Source of the DNA: CAWGCE01 sp964480915
GTDB lineage: Bacteria; Planctomycetota; Planctomycetia; Pirellulales; Pirellulaceae
DNA: 64,000 nt
NCBI GenBank assembly: GCA_964480915.1
Contig: CAYZRS010000011.1
Location: 1 to 64,000, forward strand
Reading direction: 5' to 3'
Positions 34,774 through 44,889 of this stretch are shown here, one piece after another (positions within the stretch are counted from its first letter, which is position 1; each line of letters begins with the position of its first letter). The notes beneath the pieces were generated by a model. It did not search any database. It was not told the origin of the DNA and saw nothing but the letters and a program-made list of their open reading frames with translations. The position numbers and the translations under genes are program-made.

Positions 34774-35831
34774 ACAAACATCTGTCGATCGTTATCGTCA
34801 CGCTGATGGCCGGTGGTGGGCTTTGCCTTGCAATGAACGCGCAGCATCCACGCGGCCCCATGCGTTCTGCGCCGCGGGCAACGGTCCTTTCGTCAGATAG
34901 CGGAGTCGTCTGTGCCACGGGAGTTGTCGAGCCGGCCTCACGTCCTGTCGCCGTCAGCGCCGAAGTGTCGGGCCGAGTTGCATCCGTAGCGGCAACGTTG
35001 GGCGATGTCGTTTCTCAAGATGAGCCACTGTTGCAAATCGACCCTGGCGACTTTGAGCTGAATCGCCAGGTTGCGGCTGCTGAGCTCGAGAGGGCTCGGG
35101 CGACGTATCGTGATTTAGCAAGTGCGCCAAGTCCTTGTGATGTCCGCGAACTGGAGGCCCAAGTAAACGCCGCCTCGGCCGACTTAAAGCAGGCCGAACG
35201 GACGCTACAACGTACTCAGAGCTTGGCAAGGACCGGGGCGGCGACGCCAGAGACATTGGAAATTGCCGATACGGCAGTACAGCTCGGGCGGGCCCAAATG
35301 GCAGCCTCGCAAGCGAGGCTGCAACGATTGCGAGAAGGTGCGTCGTCGGATGCACTGGTGATTGCTGCCGAGCAAGTTCGCATGACGGAAGCCCGGTACG
35401 AACGGGCACGACGAAACCTGAATCGGACGAAACTACCGTCACCCAGTGAAGGGACGGTGCTGGAGGTGAACGTTGGTCCGGGCGATCTCGTGGATGCGGC
35501 GAGGGGGCAACCGCTATTCGTGATCGCAGACCTTTCTCGGTTACGGGTCCGCGCTTGGGTCAATGAGGAAGACGCCGATCGAATCACATTGGGGATGACT
35601 GCGATGGTCAGCTCGAACGGCTCGAATTCAAATTCGTACGAAGGGGCCGTGACCGAACTGAGCCCCGTCGTTCGCGGTCGGGGAGTCGACACGGGACGCC
35701 CAACAGAAGCTCGACACGCGTGGACCCGCGAAGTCTGGATCGAACTTGGTCCAGCCGCACATGCGTTGGTGGTCGGAATGAGCGTCGATGTCCGTTTTTT
35801 ATGCCCGGACGTTCCTTCTTGTCTTCCCTAG
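34770..35831 (+). CDS. Membrane fusion protein (HlyD/MacA/DevB family)
   Basis: 353 residues from ATG 34770, which overlaps the ATPase stop by four bases; the frame is open far upstream inside the ATPase gene but that is a shadow. N-terminal membrane anchor (LSIVIVTLMAGGGLCLAM), lipoyl half 1 (VSAEVSGRVASVAATLGD), a coiled-coil hairpin of about 120 residues, lipoyl half 2 (KLPSPSEGTVLEVNVGPGD) and a beta-barrel domain with RVRAWVNEEDADRI. It bridges the inner-membrane ABC transporter and the TolC-like duct. Confidence 0.9.
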   Translation: MNKHLSIVIVTLMAGGGLCLAMNAQHPRGPMRSAPRATVLSSDSGVVCATGVVEPASRPVAVSAEVSGRVASVAATLGDVVSQDEPLLQIDPGDFELNRQVAAAELERARATYRDLASAPSPCDVRELEAQVNAASADLKQAERTLQRTQSLARTGAATPETLEIADTAVQLGRAQMAASQARLQRLREGASSDALVIAAEQVRMTEARYERARRNLNRTKLPSPSEGTVLEVNVGPGDLVDAARGQPLFVIADLSRLRVRAWVNEEDADRITLGMTAMVSSNGSNSNSYEGAVTELSPVVRGRGVDTGRPTEARHAWTREVWIELGPAAHALVVGMSVDVRFLCPDVPSCLP

Positions 35832-36223
35832 CCGAAAGCTCGCACTAAGGCTACCGAGACGGCGTGGTGGAAACGACCATTTCTTGGGACACAGGGTCGG
35901 TTGTTCTTGGCAGATTGAGGCCAATGTGACGACCCAAGCTCTGGCTGGCAGGCCGTTGGATAGCGCGGATATCGGCCAGGAATTTGCCAACGGCAGCGTT
36001 TCACGAGATGCACTGGCGGCTCCGTCACAACCCGAAGAAATGACATAAAGCAGCCAATTGCGCCATTTTCTCTCGCTGGAATCGCTCGGCAGTCGGGACG
36101 TGGGTGGGCGCAGGAATGGGGTGTGTGCGGTTGTTATGAAAATCTCACATCGAGACGGCCATCCGAGTCCAGCCCTGCCTTTTAAAGTCGTCTAGTGACA
36201 AAAACCATTCTTATAACGAAGCC
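35832..36223. other. Intergenic stretch upstream of the giant repeat protein gene
   Basis: About 390 bases. An 86-codon open frame crosses into it from inside the membrane fusion gene but has no family features. No terminator hairpin was found. Confidence 0.4.
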
Positions 36224-36251
36224 TTGCATTGGTCTAAGCCCTACCTATAAC
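36224..36251 (+). promoter_or_regulatory. Candidate sigma70-type promoter for the giant repeat protein
   Basis: TTGCAT (36224-36229) and TATAAC (36246-36251) are separated by 16 bases and lie 68 bases upstream of the ATG. Confidence 0.4.
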
Positions 36252-36319
36252 TAGCCGAGAGAGGGGGATCGCAATAGGTAAAACCACAACCAATCCGTAT
36301 CGACGGGGGCACCAAGCGC

Positions 36320-39300
36320 ATGGTCTTTCGAACCGCTTTTCCAAGTAAACGTCCTCAACTCAAACGCCCTCAAGCGAACCGCCAGAAATCTTCCTTGGAA
36401 AGAAAGAATATTTTCCTCGGTCAAAAACGTTCCAGCGGACGTGCTGCTCTGACATCTGAGTTGCTCGAAGATCGCTATTTGCTGGCGGCAGACACGATCC
36501 TCTTTGACCCGGACGGGCCCGCGACCAACGAGACTCCGTTTGAGTTTGCGTCGGTTGACTTTACTCAGGGCAATGCGCTGGTCACCAACTACGATTTTTT
36601 GATCAACAACCCGGGCCCGGCGAATACTGGTTTGGTCCAGTTTCAAGCCACTTTGGGTACTTTTAGTGACGCAGGCAGCAATACGGTCACGCCGAACGGC
36701 GGGCTAGGCAGTAATTATGAAGTCACCATGGTGGCTGAGGCGAGAGTTTTCTTTGATGCTGGTTCCTTCCAGTTAGCTGCCAACCAGACGGGAACGCGAG
36801 GCCTCGAAATTTATCATGACGTCGTGAACGCCAATGCTCTGGCAGGTACTGGTTACGACGACGGAACCATGATCCTCCATTCGAGCATTGACCAGTTCGT
36901 GGGCGCATTTCAGTTCTTCACGACGCTGCCAGCCGTCAACTTGGATCAATTCGCGACAAACACGCCAGCCGACAATCAATGGCCGGGCGTTTTGACTTTT
37001 CGCGGTGGCGGTTTCCAGCAAATCATCGGTACGCCAGATTTCATTGATGGCGATTACTTTTATGATCCGAACACTAACCTGCCTTTGACAAACAAGTCCT
37101 TGGCGGAATTTAGTGCTCAAGGAGACTTAGCGACGCCGTTTACTACGGTCGATCCTTCGATGTCGTTTCTAGGGGCAGCGCCTAATATTGGAACGCTGAA
37201 CGGGGATGGTGTCGTTGATGGTACCGATGCGGCGATGTTCCAGGGCGACGCGAATGCTTCATTCACATACGCCACTTCATCAATCCATGGATTCAAGTTC
37301 GAGGACATGGATAAGGACGGTATCTACGATCCAAACGGTGACGCTACGGCCGATCCGCCTCGGCCGGCCGACTCGCCGTTTAACGGCATCCCGATCGAGC
37401 TGTGGACCGATGCCGATGGCGACGGCGTGCTTGACCTGGGCACCGATGTTCAGGTCGACATTAACGGCGACTTTGTTGTCGATGGCATGGACACCGTCTA
37501 TACGGGCGATACGAACGGCGATGGGGTCGTAGATGCCAATGATGATCCGACCAAAGCGGGTCAGTTTTGGTTCGAGCATGTTTGTTCTGGCAACTTTATC
37601 ATTCGCGAACGAATCGACTTGTTGCCAGCTCCGATGAACACGGAGGTGGTGCCTTCGAACACGCCCATTACAGTCGAAGCGGGCTTCAACTATGTGTTTG
37701 AGCCGGGCGCTTCAGGGGTTACCGGCGTGGCCGCTGGGGCCGTTTCCAATCGCCAGGTGTTCTACAACAACTCTTCGTTCGATGGGAATGGAGCGGCCGT
37801 TACTGCCGGTGTTGATGATGTGTTGGCGGTCGACTCGACGAAGTCGGCCTATGTGCCGACTGGCGCTACGGGGCCTGCGACATTTGCAAATTATACGAAC
37901 TACACCAGAGGCTTGAACGGCATCATCGTTGATGTGGCGGGAGCCGCCGGCTCGCTGACGGCCGCCGATTTCGCCTTCTTCACGGGCACTGGGCAAGACA
38001 CGACAGCTTGGACGCCTGTCTCTGCCGCGAGCGTCACCAGCACCACAGTCGGTGCCGATGAACGAGCCATTATCTCCTTCGCAGACAACACCATCGAAGA
38101 CGCATGGCTGAAAGTGGTCGTGCTGGCCAACGCAAACACGCAGTTGCCACTTGACGACATTCACTATTGGGGCAATTTGGCCGGCGATGCGAATGGAAGC
38201 GGAACGGTGAATGTGGGTGACTTGATTGGCACGAATGGGCTGATTGGCTCTTCACCGATTACGCCAGACACTCAACAAGATGTCAATCGAAGCGGGGCGA
38301 TCAACGTCGGTGATTTGATTGCCGCGAACTCGAATATTCCCGCCTCGCTCGTCATGATCGACGATACGCACATGGATTACGTTGAATGTGATAAGGGTGT
38401 TTATACGCCGGCCGATTGTGAAGTAGTGCTTGATGAGTTGAGTATCGCCAACTTCGTCTATGGTTCCATTCATGGTTTCAAATTTGACGACTATGAAGGT
38501 GATGGCATCTACGATCCGGCCGGCTGGGATAAGCCGATGGGTGGCGTCGACTTCGAGTTGACCGGGACCGATGGCATGGGAAATCCAGTCGGGCCATTGA
38601 CGGCAACGACCGATGCTTCGGGCCAGTTCTGGTTCACCGATCTGATGCCTGGAACGTACACGATTACCGAGATCGACGATGTGACGGATGACATTGTCCC
38701 GTCGACGCCCACGCAATCGGCGACTGTTACCATCTACAGCAGGCAGGAGTACGCTTGGCAAGCGGGGGCGGCCATGATTCCTGCCGGATCGTACAAAGTC
38801 GAAATCGTCGACGACAACGATGCGAACGATTACGGCGGCTACGACGCGAATTTGATGTGGGGCAACGTCATTCTGGGCTCGATCCACGGATTCAAATTCG
38901 AGGACTACAACGGCGACGGCACATACCAAGGATTTACCGACGCTGACGGCGATGGCGTCAATGATTTCGATCTTAATCCGGGTGTCGCTGGTGAGCAGTT
39001 CGATGTGCCGTGGGCAGGATTTGAATTCCAGTTGTGGCATGACGTCAATGGTGATGGAGCGCTAGACGGCGGAGATACGCAAGTTGACGTGAATGGCGAC
39101 ACGGCGATCGACGCTGGCGATTCTGTCTTCACCGACGCTGACGGTCAGTTCTGGTTCACCGGCCTAATGCCCGGTCATTACCTCGTTGTCGAAACGGAAG
39201 TCTACGATGCTGACGGCGATGGTGCTGACGACGATCTCAACAATCAAATCGTCGCGAAAACACCGGTCGTCCAAAGCGTGTTCGTCGCCAGCGGTCAAGA

Positions 39301-42300
39301 ACTCGTTTGGCAATTGGGTGCGGCGAATCTCCCATCGGGTTCGCTGCAGGATGAGCATCTTCATGATCCTGACGGCAGTGGCTTTGATGAGCGACTGATG
39401 TTTGGCAATGCCGTGTTGGGTTCGGTGCACGGGTTCAAATGTGAAGATTTTGATGCAGATGGCGTTTGTAGCACGATCATTAGTGGTGACATGCCGCACG
39501 TCGTATTTGTTGTCGATGTATCTGGAAGTACTGGTTTAAGCTCTGGATTTGACATCGATGGTGACGGCGTCATCGATTCGATTCTGGATGTCGAGTTGGC
39601 TGCTGTCAAAGAGTTGGTCCTGCAGCTTGATGCTGAGTTTGGTGCTGACGCTGAAGTGAGCGTTGTGCTCTTTTCGGACAATGCTACCTCGCTTGACATG
39701 GACCCGTCAGCCGCAGGCGTCCAATTGTTTGCACCCGCGAACACGCTGGCGACAGATATCGATACCGTCCTGGCTGGAATTGTCGATGGCGGCCTCACGG
39801 ACTATACGGAAGGGCTGGATCTGGCTAAAGCCAACCTCGATGCGTGGGCGCCGGCTGTAGCTGATGCCAACGTGGTTTTCCTTTCTGATGGTGAGCCGGG
39901 CGATGCGGTTGCGGATATCAACGCTTCCGCAGCAAGTTTGGCGACTTCCGCTGGGAACATACGGGCCATTGGTGTTGGAAGTGGTGTCTCCTTGGCCAGC
40001 TTGAGTCTCGTGGATGCGGCCGACGGTTCGGATGATGCGATCGTCTTTGATATGCCTTCTGACTTGCTTGATTTCTTCAGTGGAGGTGGGACTACAGGTG
40101 GTGGCGGAACAGCATTTGCCGGCATTCCGTTCTCAATTTATGACTCCACCGGTGCCAACGTGACGCCTGGACCGGATGGGTATGTGTTGACAGATGCAAC
40201 TGGCGAATTCTGGTTCGAAGGCTTAATGCCTGGAGAGTACACTGTCACTGAGCGCACCGACCTCTATTCGACGCTCTACCCGAACGACGAGATTATGGCC
40301 TCCAGCCATACTTCGCACACGTTGTTTATTGGCAGTCGTGAAGAGCACGTTTGGCGCACCAACGCAGCCGGCCTTGATACGACCGATCCATCCGAGTATC
40401 GCGTCGAGGTATCGCCGGATGATTTGCTCACATTCTCTAACTACGTCAAGGGATCAATTCACGGCTTCAAATTCCACGATGTCGATTTGGATGGTGTTTA
40501 CGATCCGGTGGTCGATGAGGCATTCAAAGGTGTCGTCTTTGATTTGGTCGATGCCAATGGCAATACTTACCGCCAAATTGATGACGATTTCAGTAGCGGC
40601 AGCTTTGTTGTGGGGGCCGGGAACGTTGGTACCTACAACGGCTTCACGACGACTTCGACCGACCCTGATGGCACGCCCGATCCAGACGATCTATGGTCGC
40701 TTAGCGGAGGCCAGCTTGTCTCTGGCGATCTGAATGCTGACGAGACGTCGACGCTTACGACGACTGTTGATGGTTTCGGCTATGTCGCATTTGATTGGAC
40801 TGTCGAATCGGAGCTTTTCGGTGACGGTTTGACGTTCACGATCGATGGCGTGCCCCAAGACCTGCATCCGGGCGGGACGCCTGATCTGTTTGCTAGTGGG
40901 AGTGACGGCGATAGCGTGTGGTATCAGATTCTCGGTGCCGGTCCACACACGCTCGAATGGACATTTTCGAAGGACAGTGCCGGAAACGACCCAATCGATC
41001 AGGCGACGATCGACAATCTCGTCTTTTACGATTCGACTGACGACGCTGGCGAATTTTGGTACACGGGTCTGATCCCGGGCGAGTACACAGTCGTCGAGTA
41101 CCCGGATGCGTTTACGAGCTATGCGGGTGAAGTCATGTCGACGACCCATAGCAACGATCCGGCCTTCGACGATCCGACGCTGGGGCCGGCCATCGTGCAG
41201 ACGGTGACCATCGAGAGCCGGCAGGAATTGGTGTGGGCTCCGGGCGCCGCCATGCTGCCGGGCGACTTCGACGGCGACGGCATCGTCGATGACAACGATG
41301 CCGACGGCGACGGCTTGCCCGACGTGCTCCGGGAAGAAGTTTTGACGCCTGAGCTGGCCTTTGGCAATTTCATCAAAGGCTCGATTCACGGTTTCAAGTT
41401 TGAAGATTACAACGCCGACGGGCAGTACACCCCGGCAGTCGACCTCGATCCGTACCTGGTCGGCTTCCAGTCGGATACGCCGTGGGGTGGATTCGAGTTT
41501 GAACTGTGGACCGATAACGACGGCGATGGCGTGATCGACTTGTCTGGCGATGATCCGGCAACCGCGGGTGTCGATGAAAGTCTCGACGACGACCTGCTCG
41601 TGGATACCCAGTTCTCTGACGCGACCGGCCAGTATTGGTTCACCGGGTTGATGCCTGGTTCCTACGTCGTTGTAGAAACCGAAAATTTCGACTTCGATGG
41701 CGATGGTGCTTACGACACTGAAAGCGGCGACGAGGTGATGGCTTCGACGCCTTTGATGAGCGCGGTGACGGTCGGTAGCGGTCGAGAGTTGGTTTGGAAC
41801 GATGGGGCAGCGATGCTCGATCCGCTGACCAACCCGATGCCGAAGCAGGAAGAGAATGTTGGTGCCGACTTGATGTTTGGCAACTTCGTCAAAGGCTCGA
41901 TCCATGGCTTTAAGTACGAAGATTACAATGGCAACGGCGTGTTCGACATCGACAACGATGTGGCGTTTGGTGGAATACCTTTCAACCTCTATGCGGTCGA
42001 TGCATCCGGTACTGAAACGCTCGTCGCAACCGAGGTGTCTGCCTACGATGGCAAGTTCTGGTTCACCGATCTGACGCCGGGTGAGTACCGCCTAGCAGAG
42101 GATTTGTCTTCGCTGACCTGGGCGGATGAGATCATGCCGTCCAATAGCCCTGACCGCTCGTTCTTCATTGGTAGCCGCAATGAGCTCGTCTACAAGGATG
42201 GCGAGGCGATGATTCCTGCAGATTCGCTGAAGCAGGAAGTCAACACGTCCTATGCGGTCGGCCTCGTTGATTCTACCTACAACGATGTGCTCGGCGGCAA

Positions 42301-44704
42301 CGACCTCATGTTTGGCAACTCGGTCAAAGGTTCGATCCACGGCTTCAAATGTGAAGACGTTGACGCGGATGGGTTGTGCGAAACGACCGCACATACGGTC
42401 ATTGTGATCGATGCAAGCTTGTCCGCTCGTGGCGATTTCGGTGATGGTTCCATCGACGATACGCCGGGCGACGTCAATGGCGATGGCTTTTTCGATACGA
42501 TCCTTGATGCTCAATTGGCAGCGGCAATTGATCTGAATAACGCTTTGGCGAGCTTGCTGGTAGCGAACACTTCGATGACCGTCACGATCATCGAAATGTC
42601 AGACGGCTCCGCGTCGGTCGTCGGGTCTGATTTGGCTGTCGGAGCCGATACGACGATGGCTCTTCAAAATGTTGGATTTGGCGGTTTCGTTACCGGCTTC
42701 GACACGAATTTGGAAGCCGCATTGGACTTGGCAATTGCCGACATCGCCGGTTCCGATCCAAACCGCACTAATGTCTACGTCATGTCGGACGGCGTGATCA
42801 ATGTGGGCGACACGGGTGCCGCTTTGGCGGACGAAGCGGCCGCCTTGGCTACTTGGTCCGACAACGTCAACGTTTTGGGAATCGGCCACGATACACTCCT
42901 CACCGACCTGCTCATCGTCGATCCGACGGCGACCGCCTACTTCGCGGCTGCCGATGCTGGGGCGGCCCTTGTCGCCAATGCGACCGGACCGGACTTTGGC
43001 TTGCCTGAAATGCCGCAAAGCGGTGTTACGTTTACGCTGACCGGTACCACCGCCATGGGCGCTGTCGGGCCAATTTCGGTGACCACAGGTCCGGATGGCG
43101 AGTTCTGGTTCGAGCAGCTTTACCCGGGGCTTTACACGGTCACTGAAACGCTTCCGAACGGACAGGCGTCGTCCACAGGTCTGACCTGGACGCAGTTCAT
43201 CGGCAGCGGCGAGGAGTATGCGTGGGCAGAAGGTGAAGCGACGTTGATGCCCGGTTTGCACACGGAAGTCGTCGACAGCGGGTTGATCTTCGGCAACTAC
43301 ACGCCGATCACGATCGACATCTTCAAATTCAACGACTTCAATGCGGACGGAAACAGCGCGGGCGATAGCGGAATGGCCGGTATCGAATTCAAATTGTTCG
43401 ACAGTAGCGGCGTTGAGGTAGCGACGGGTAGTTCCAATCTAGTCGGTGGCTTGTCATTTGGGCCCTTGGTTCCTGGGACCTACACGGTGCAGGAAATCGA
43501 TTACTTGGGTGACGCGATCATTCCGACGACCGATACTTCGATCACTGTCACACTTTATTCGGGTGAAAGTGCCTTCCTTGAATTTGGCAATACCATCTTA
43601 GGTTCGTTCCATGGTTTTAAATTCCATGACTTGAACGCAGACGGTGTTTACGACGCATTCGTCGACGCAGACCTCAATGTCGATAGCGACGGCGATGGTG
43701 TTGGGGACTCGACTGATGGATTTAATGATTTCGATCTCGATCCTAACCGGCCAGGCGAACAGTATGAAACGCCTTGGGCTGGGGCGACATTTGAAATCTA
43801 CGACGCGGGTGGGGCACTGGTCGGAACGACCACCACCGGTGCCGATGGTGCAATCAATTTTGATGGACTCTATCCGGGCGTCTACACGATCTCGGAAGTC
43901 GATGATCCGACTGACAATATTCACTCCACGGCTGCTGGCGGCAACACGATCACCGTCACGATCAACAGTGGTGAAGAGTTGGTTTGGACGCCGGGTGCAG
44001 CAAACCTACAGGGGCACCCCGCTCAGCATGAAGTGGATCGGCCCGACCTGGTTTTCGGCAACTGGATCGAAGGTTCGATACACGGATGTGTCTTCCATGA
44101 TGACGGTGATGGCGTCTACGCGGCTTCCGATGACACGATCGCCGGCGGGATTCTTGTCGAGGTTTACGATTCGACCGGCGCATTTGTTGCTTCCATGACG
44201 ACGCCCGGTTCCGGCCCTGATTTCGGTCTGTTCTGGTTCGAAGGACTGCGGCCTGATACGTACGACATTCGAGTCCCCGACCTGCAGGGTGGTGCTCAGG
44301 TCGATCCGTCAGACATCAATTTCAACGCTCCGAACTTCGCCCAGCTAGTCGTGACGAGCGGTGCCGAGTACGCACATACGACCGGCGGGGCTGGTGCCAT
44401 TGAGCCAAATCAAGTCGAAGTCGTTGTGCCGGACGAAAGTCTGGTGCTCGGCGTGAATGTTGTCGCGTCGTCGGCTACCGTGCCCGGTGTCGATCCCAAT
44501 TCGACGTCGGATATGCCCGAGTTTGATTTCAGCCGATTCCGAGAACAGATCAAAGACCTCGGCTTTGTCGCTCAGTTATCGGAGCACGCCTTTGAATCCT
44601 TCGATCGAGACGAGAGTGTTCGTGAAGAACGTCTCGAAGATGCTGATGAAGACGATCTGTTTGCAATGTTAGCGGAGAATGCTCTGGCTATTGAACTGAC
44701 CTAA
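36320..44704 (+). CDS. Giant SdrD-B/Cna-B-like repeat surface protein with two embedded VWA domains and a dockerin-type segment
   Basis: 2794 residues. N-terminal planctomycete signal with ELLEDRYLLAAD (about 48-59). Eleven SdrD-B-like units start with SIHGFKFEDYN-type blocks at residues about 321, 716, 854, 1035, 1379, 1688, 1860, 2005, 2332 (variant), 2429 and 2586; each closes with a WFTGLMPGxY-type strand. A dockerin-type segment spans about 618-672 (NGSGTVNVGDLIG, later NRSGAINVGDLIA). Units 4 and 8 contain von Willebrand A domains with MIDAS motifs DVSGS (1066-1070) and DASLS (2031-2035), and unit 5 contains a jelly-roll-like insert. Very acidic, Asp-rich and DxDGD-rich, so calcium is probably bound. 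No C-terminal anchor is apparent. Confidence 0.88.
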   Translation: MVFRTAFPSKRPQLKRPQANRQKSSLERKNIFLGQKRSSGRAALTSELLEDRYLLAADTILFDPDGPATNETPFEFASVDFTQGNALVTNYDFLINNPGPANTGLVQFQATLGTFSDAGSNTVTPNGGLGSNYEVTMVAEARVFFDAGSFQLAANQTGTRGLEIYHDVVNANALAGTGYDDGTMILHSSIDQFVGAFQFFTTLPAVNLDQFATNTPADNQWPGVLTFRGGGFQQIIGTPDFIDGDYFYDPNTNLPLTNKSLAEFSAQGDLATPFTTVDPSMSFLGAAPNIGTLNGDGVVDGTDAAMFQGDANASFTYATSSIHGFKFEDMDKDGIYDPNGDATADPPRPADSPFNGIPIELWTDADGDGVLDLGTDVQVDINGDFVVDGMDTVYTGDTNGDGVVDANDDPTKAGQFWFEHVCSGNFIIRERIDLLPAPMNTEVVPSNTPITVEAGFNYVFEPGASGVTGVAAGAVSNRQVFYNNSSFDGNGAAVTAGVDDVLAVDSTKSAYVPTGATGPATFANYTNYTRGLNGIIVDVAGAAGSLTAADFAFFTGTGQDTTAWTPVSAASVTSTTVGADERAIISFADNTIEDAWLKVVVLANANTQLPLDDIHYWGNLAGDANGSGTVNVGDLIGTNGLIGSSPITPDTQQDVNRSGAINVGDLIAANSNIPASLVMIDDTHMDYVECDKGVYTPADCEVVLDELSIANFVYGSIHGFKFDDYEGDGIYDPAGWDKPMGGVDFELTGTDGMGNPVGPLTATTDASGQFWFTDLMPGTYTITEIDDVTDDIVPSTPTQSATVTIYSRQEYAWQAGAAMIPAGSYKVEIVDDNDANDYGGYDANLMWGNVILGSIHGFKFEDYNGDGTYQGFTDADGDGVNDFDLNPGVAGEQFDVPWAGFEFQLWHDVNGDGALDGGDTQVDVNGDTAIDAGDSVFTDADGQFWFTGLMPGHYLVVETEVYDADGDGADDDLNNQIVAKTPVVQSVFVASGQELVWQLGAANLPSGSLQDEHLHDPDGSGFDERLMFGNAVLGSVHGFKCEDFDADGVCSTIISGDMPHVVFVVDVSGSTGLSSGFDIDGDGVIDSILDVELAAVKELVLQLDAEFGADAEVSVVLFSDNATSLDMDPSAAGVQLFAPANTLATDIDTVLAGIVDGGLTDYTEGLDLAKANLDAWAPAVADANVVFLSDGEPGDAVADINASAASLATSAGNIRAIGVGSGVSLASLSLVDAADGSDDAIVFDMPSDLLDFFSGGGTTGGGGTAFAGIPFSIYDSTGANVTPGPDGYVLTDATGEFWFEGLMPGEYTVTERTDLYSTLYPNDEIMASSHTSHTLFIGSREEHVWRTNAAGLDTTDPSEYRVEVSPDDLLTFSNYVKGSIHGFKFHDVDLDGVYDPVVDEAFKGVVFDLVDANGNTYRQIDDDFSSGSFVVGAGNVGTYNGFTTTSTDPDGTPDPDDLWSLSGGQLVSGDLNADETSTLTTTVDGFGYVAFDWTVESELFGDGLTFTIDGVPQDLHPGGTPDLFASGSDGDSVWYQILGAGPHTLEWTFSKDSAGNDPIDQATIDNLVFYDSTDDAGEFWYTGLIPGEYTVVEYPDAFTSYAGEVMSTTHSNDPAFDDPTLGPAIVQTVTIESRQELVWAPGAAMLPGDFDGDGIVDDNDADGDGLPDVLREEVLTPELAFGNFIKGSIHGFKFEDYNADGQYTPAVDLDPYLVGFQSDTPWGGFEFELWTDNDGDGVIDLSGDDPATAGVDESLDDDLLVDTQFSDATGQYWFTGLMPGSYVVVETENFDFDGDGAYDTESGDEVMASTPLMSAVTVGSGRELVWNDGAAMLDPLTNPMPKQEENVGADLMFGNFVKGSIHGFKYEDYNGNGVFDIDNDVAFGGIPFNLYAVDASGTETLVATEVSAYDGKFWFTDLTPGEYRLAEDLSSLTWADEIMPSNSPDRSFFIGSRNELVYKDGEAMIPADSLKQEVNTSYAVGLVDSTYNDVLGGNDLMFGNSVKGSIHGFKCEDVDADGLCETTAHTVIVIDASLSARGDFGDGSIDDTPGDVNGDGFFDTILDAQLAAAIDLNNALASLLVANTSMTVTIIEMSDGSASVVGSDLAVGADTTMALQNVGFGGFVTGFDTNLEAALDLAIADIAGSDPNRTNVYVMSDGVINVGDTGAALADEAAALATWSDNVNVLGIGHDTLLTDLLIVDPTATAYFAAADAGAALVANATGPDFGLPEMPQSGVTFTLTGTTAMGAVGPISVTTGPDGEFWFEQLYPGLYTVTETLPNGQASSTGLTWTQFIGSGEEYAWAEGEATLMPGLHTEVVDSGLIFGNYTPITIDIFKFNDFNADGNSAGDSGMAGIEFKLFDSSGVEVATGSSNLVGGLSFGPLVPGTYTVQEIDYLGDAIIPTTDTSITVTLYSGESAFLEFGNTILGSFHGFKFHDLNADGVYDAFVDADLNVDSDGDGVGDSTDGFNDFDLDPNRPGEQYETPWAGATFEIYDAGGALVGTTTTGADGAINFDGLYPGVYTISEVDDPTDNIHSTAAGGNTITVTINSGEELVWTPGAANLQGHPAQHEVDRPDLVFGNWIEGSIHGCVFHDDGDGVYAASDDTIAGGILVEVYDSTGAFVASMTTPGSGPDFGLFWFEGLRPDTYDIRVPDLQGGAQVDPSDINFNAPNFAQLVVTSGAEYAHTTGGAGAIEPNQVEVVVPDESLVLGVNVVASSATVPGVDPNSTSDMPEFDFSRFREQIKDLGFVAQLSEHAFESFDRDESVREERLEDADEDDLFAMLAENALAIELT
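37280..44400 (+). repeat. Eleven-unit protein-coding repeat array
   Basis: In-gene repeats of variable length (about 140 to 400 codons) share an opening GSIHGFKxEDxNxDGxY and a closing EFWFxGLxPGxYxVxE. DNA of the opening blocks is still similar between units (for example GGTTCGATCCACGGCTTCAA-type words), so recombination between units is possible. Domain inserts fall after the opening block. Confidence 0.85.
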
Positions 44705-44812
44705 ATCCCAGCTTAGCACAGCGAGAATTGCCGAGGGATCGCTGCGATGCAGCGGAACGGGTGGGCTGCGCGCAATGAGAGACATGTTTAACGTAACACT
44801 AATCTAATTTTA

Positions 44813-44841
44813 TTGACACACCGTGATTGGCGTGTTACCGT
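44813..44841 (+). promoter_or_regulatory. Candidate promoter of the cohesin-like PEP-CTERM gene
   Basis: A perfect TTGACA (44813-44818) and TACCGT (44836-44841) are separated by 17 bases, 48 bases upstream of the ATG at 44890. The region is A+T-rich compared with its flanks. Confidence 0.5.
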
Positions 44842-44889
44842 AAAATCACAGTCATAAAAACACTTACAATTGCTTCCTGGAGAACGCTA

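Noticed and set aside
36320..44704. DNA repeats of the giant gene as a CRISPR array or mobile element
   Set aside because: Units are protein-coding, in frame, of unequal length, and have no spacer regularity or terminal repeats.
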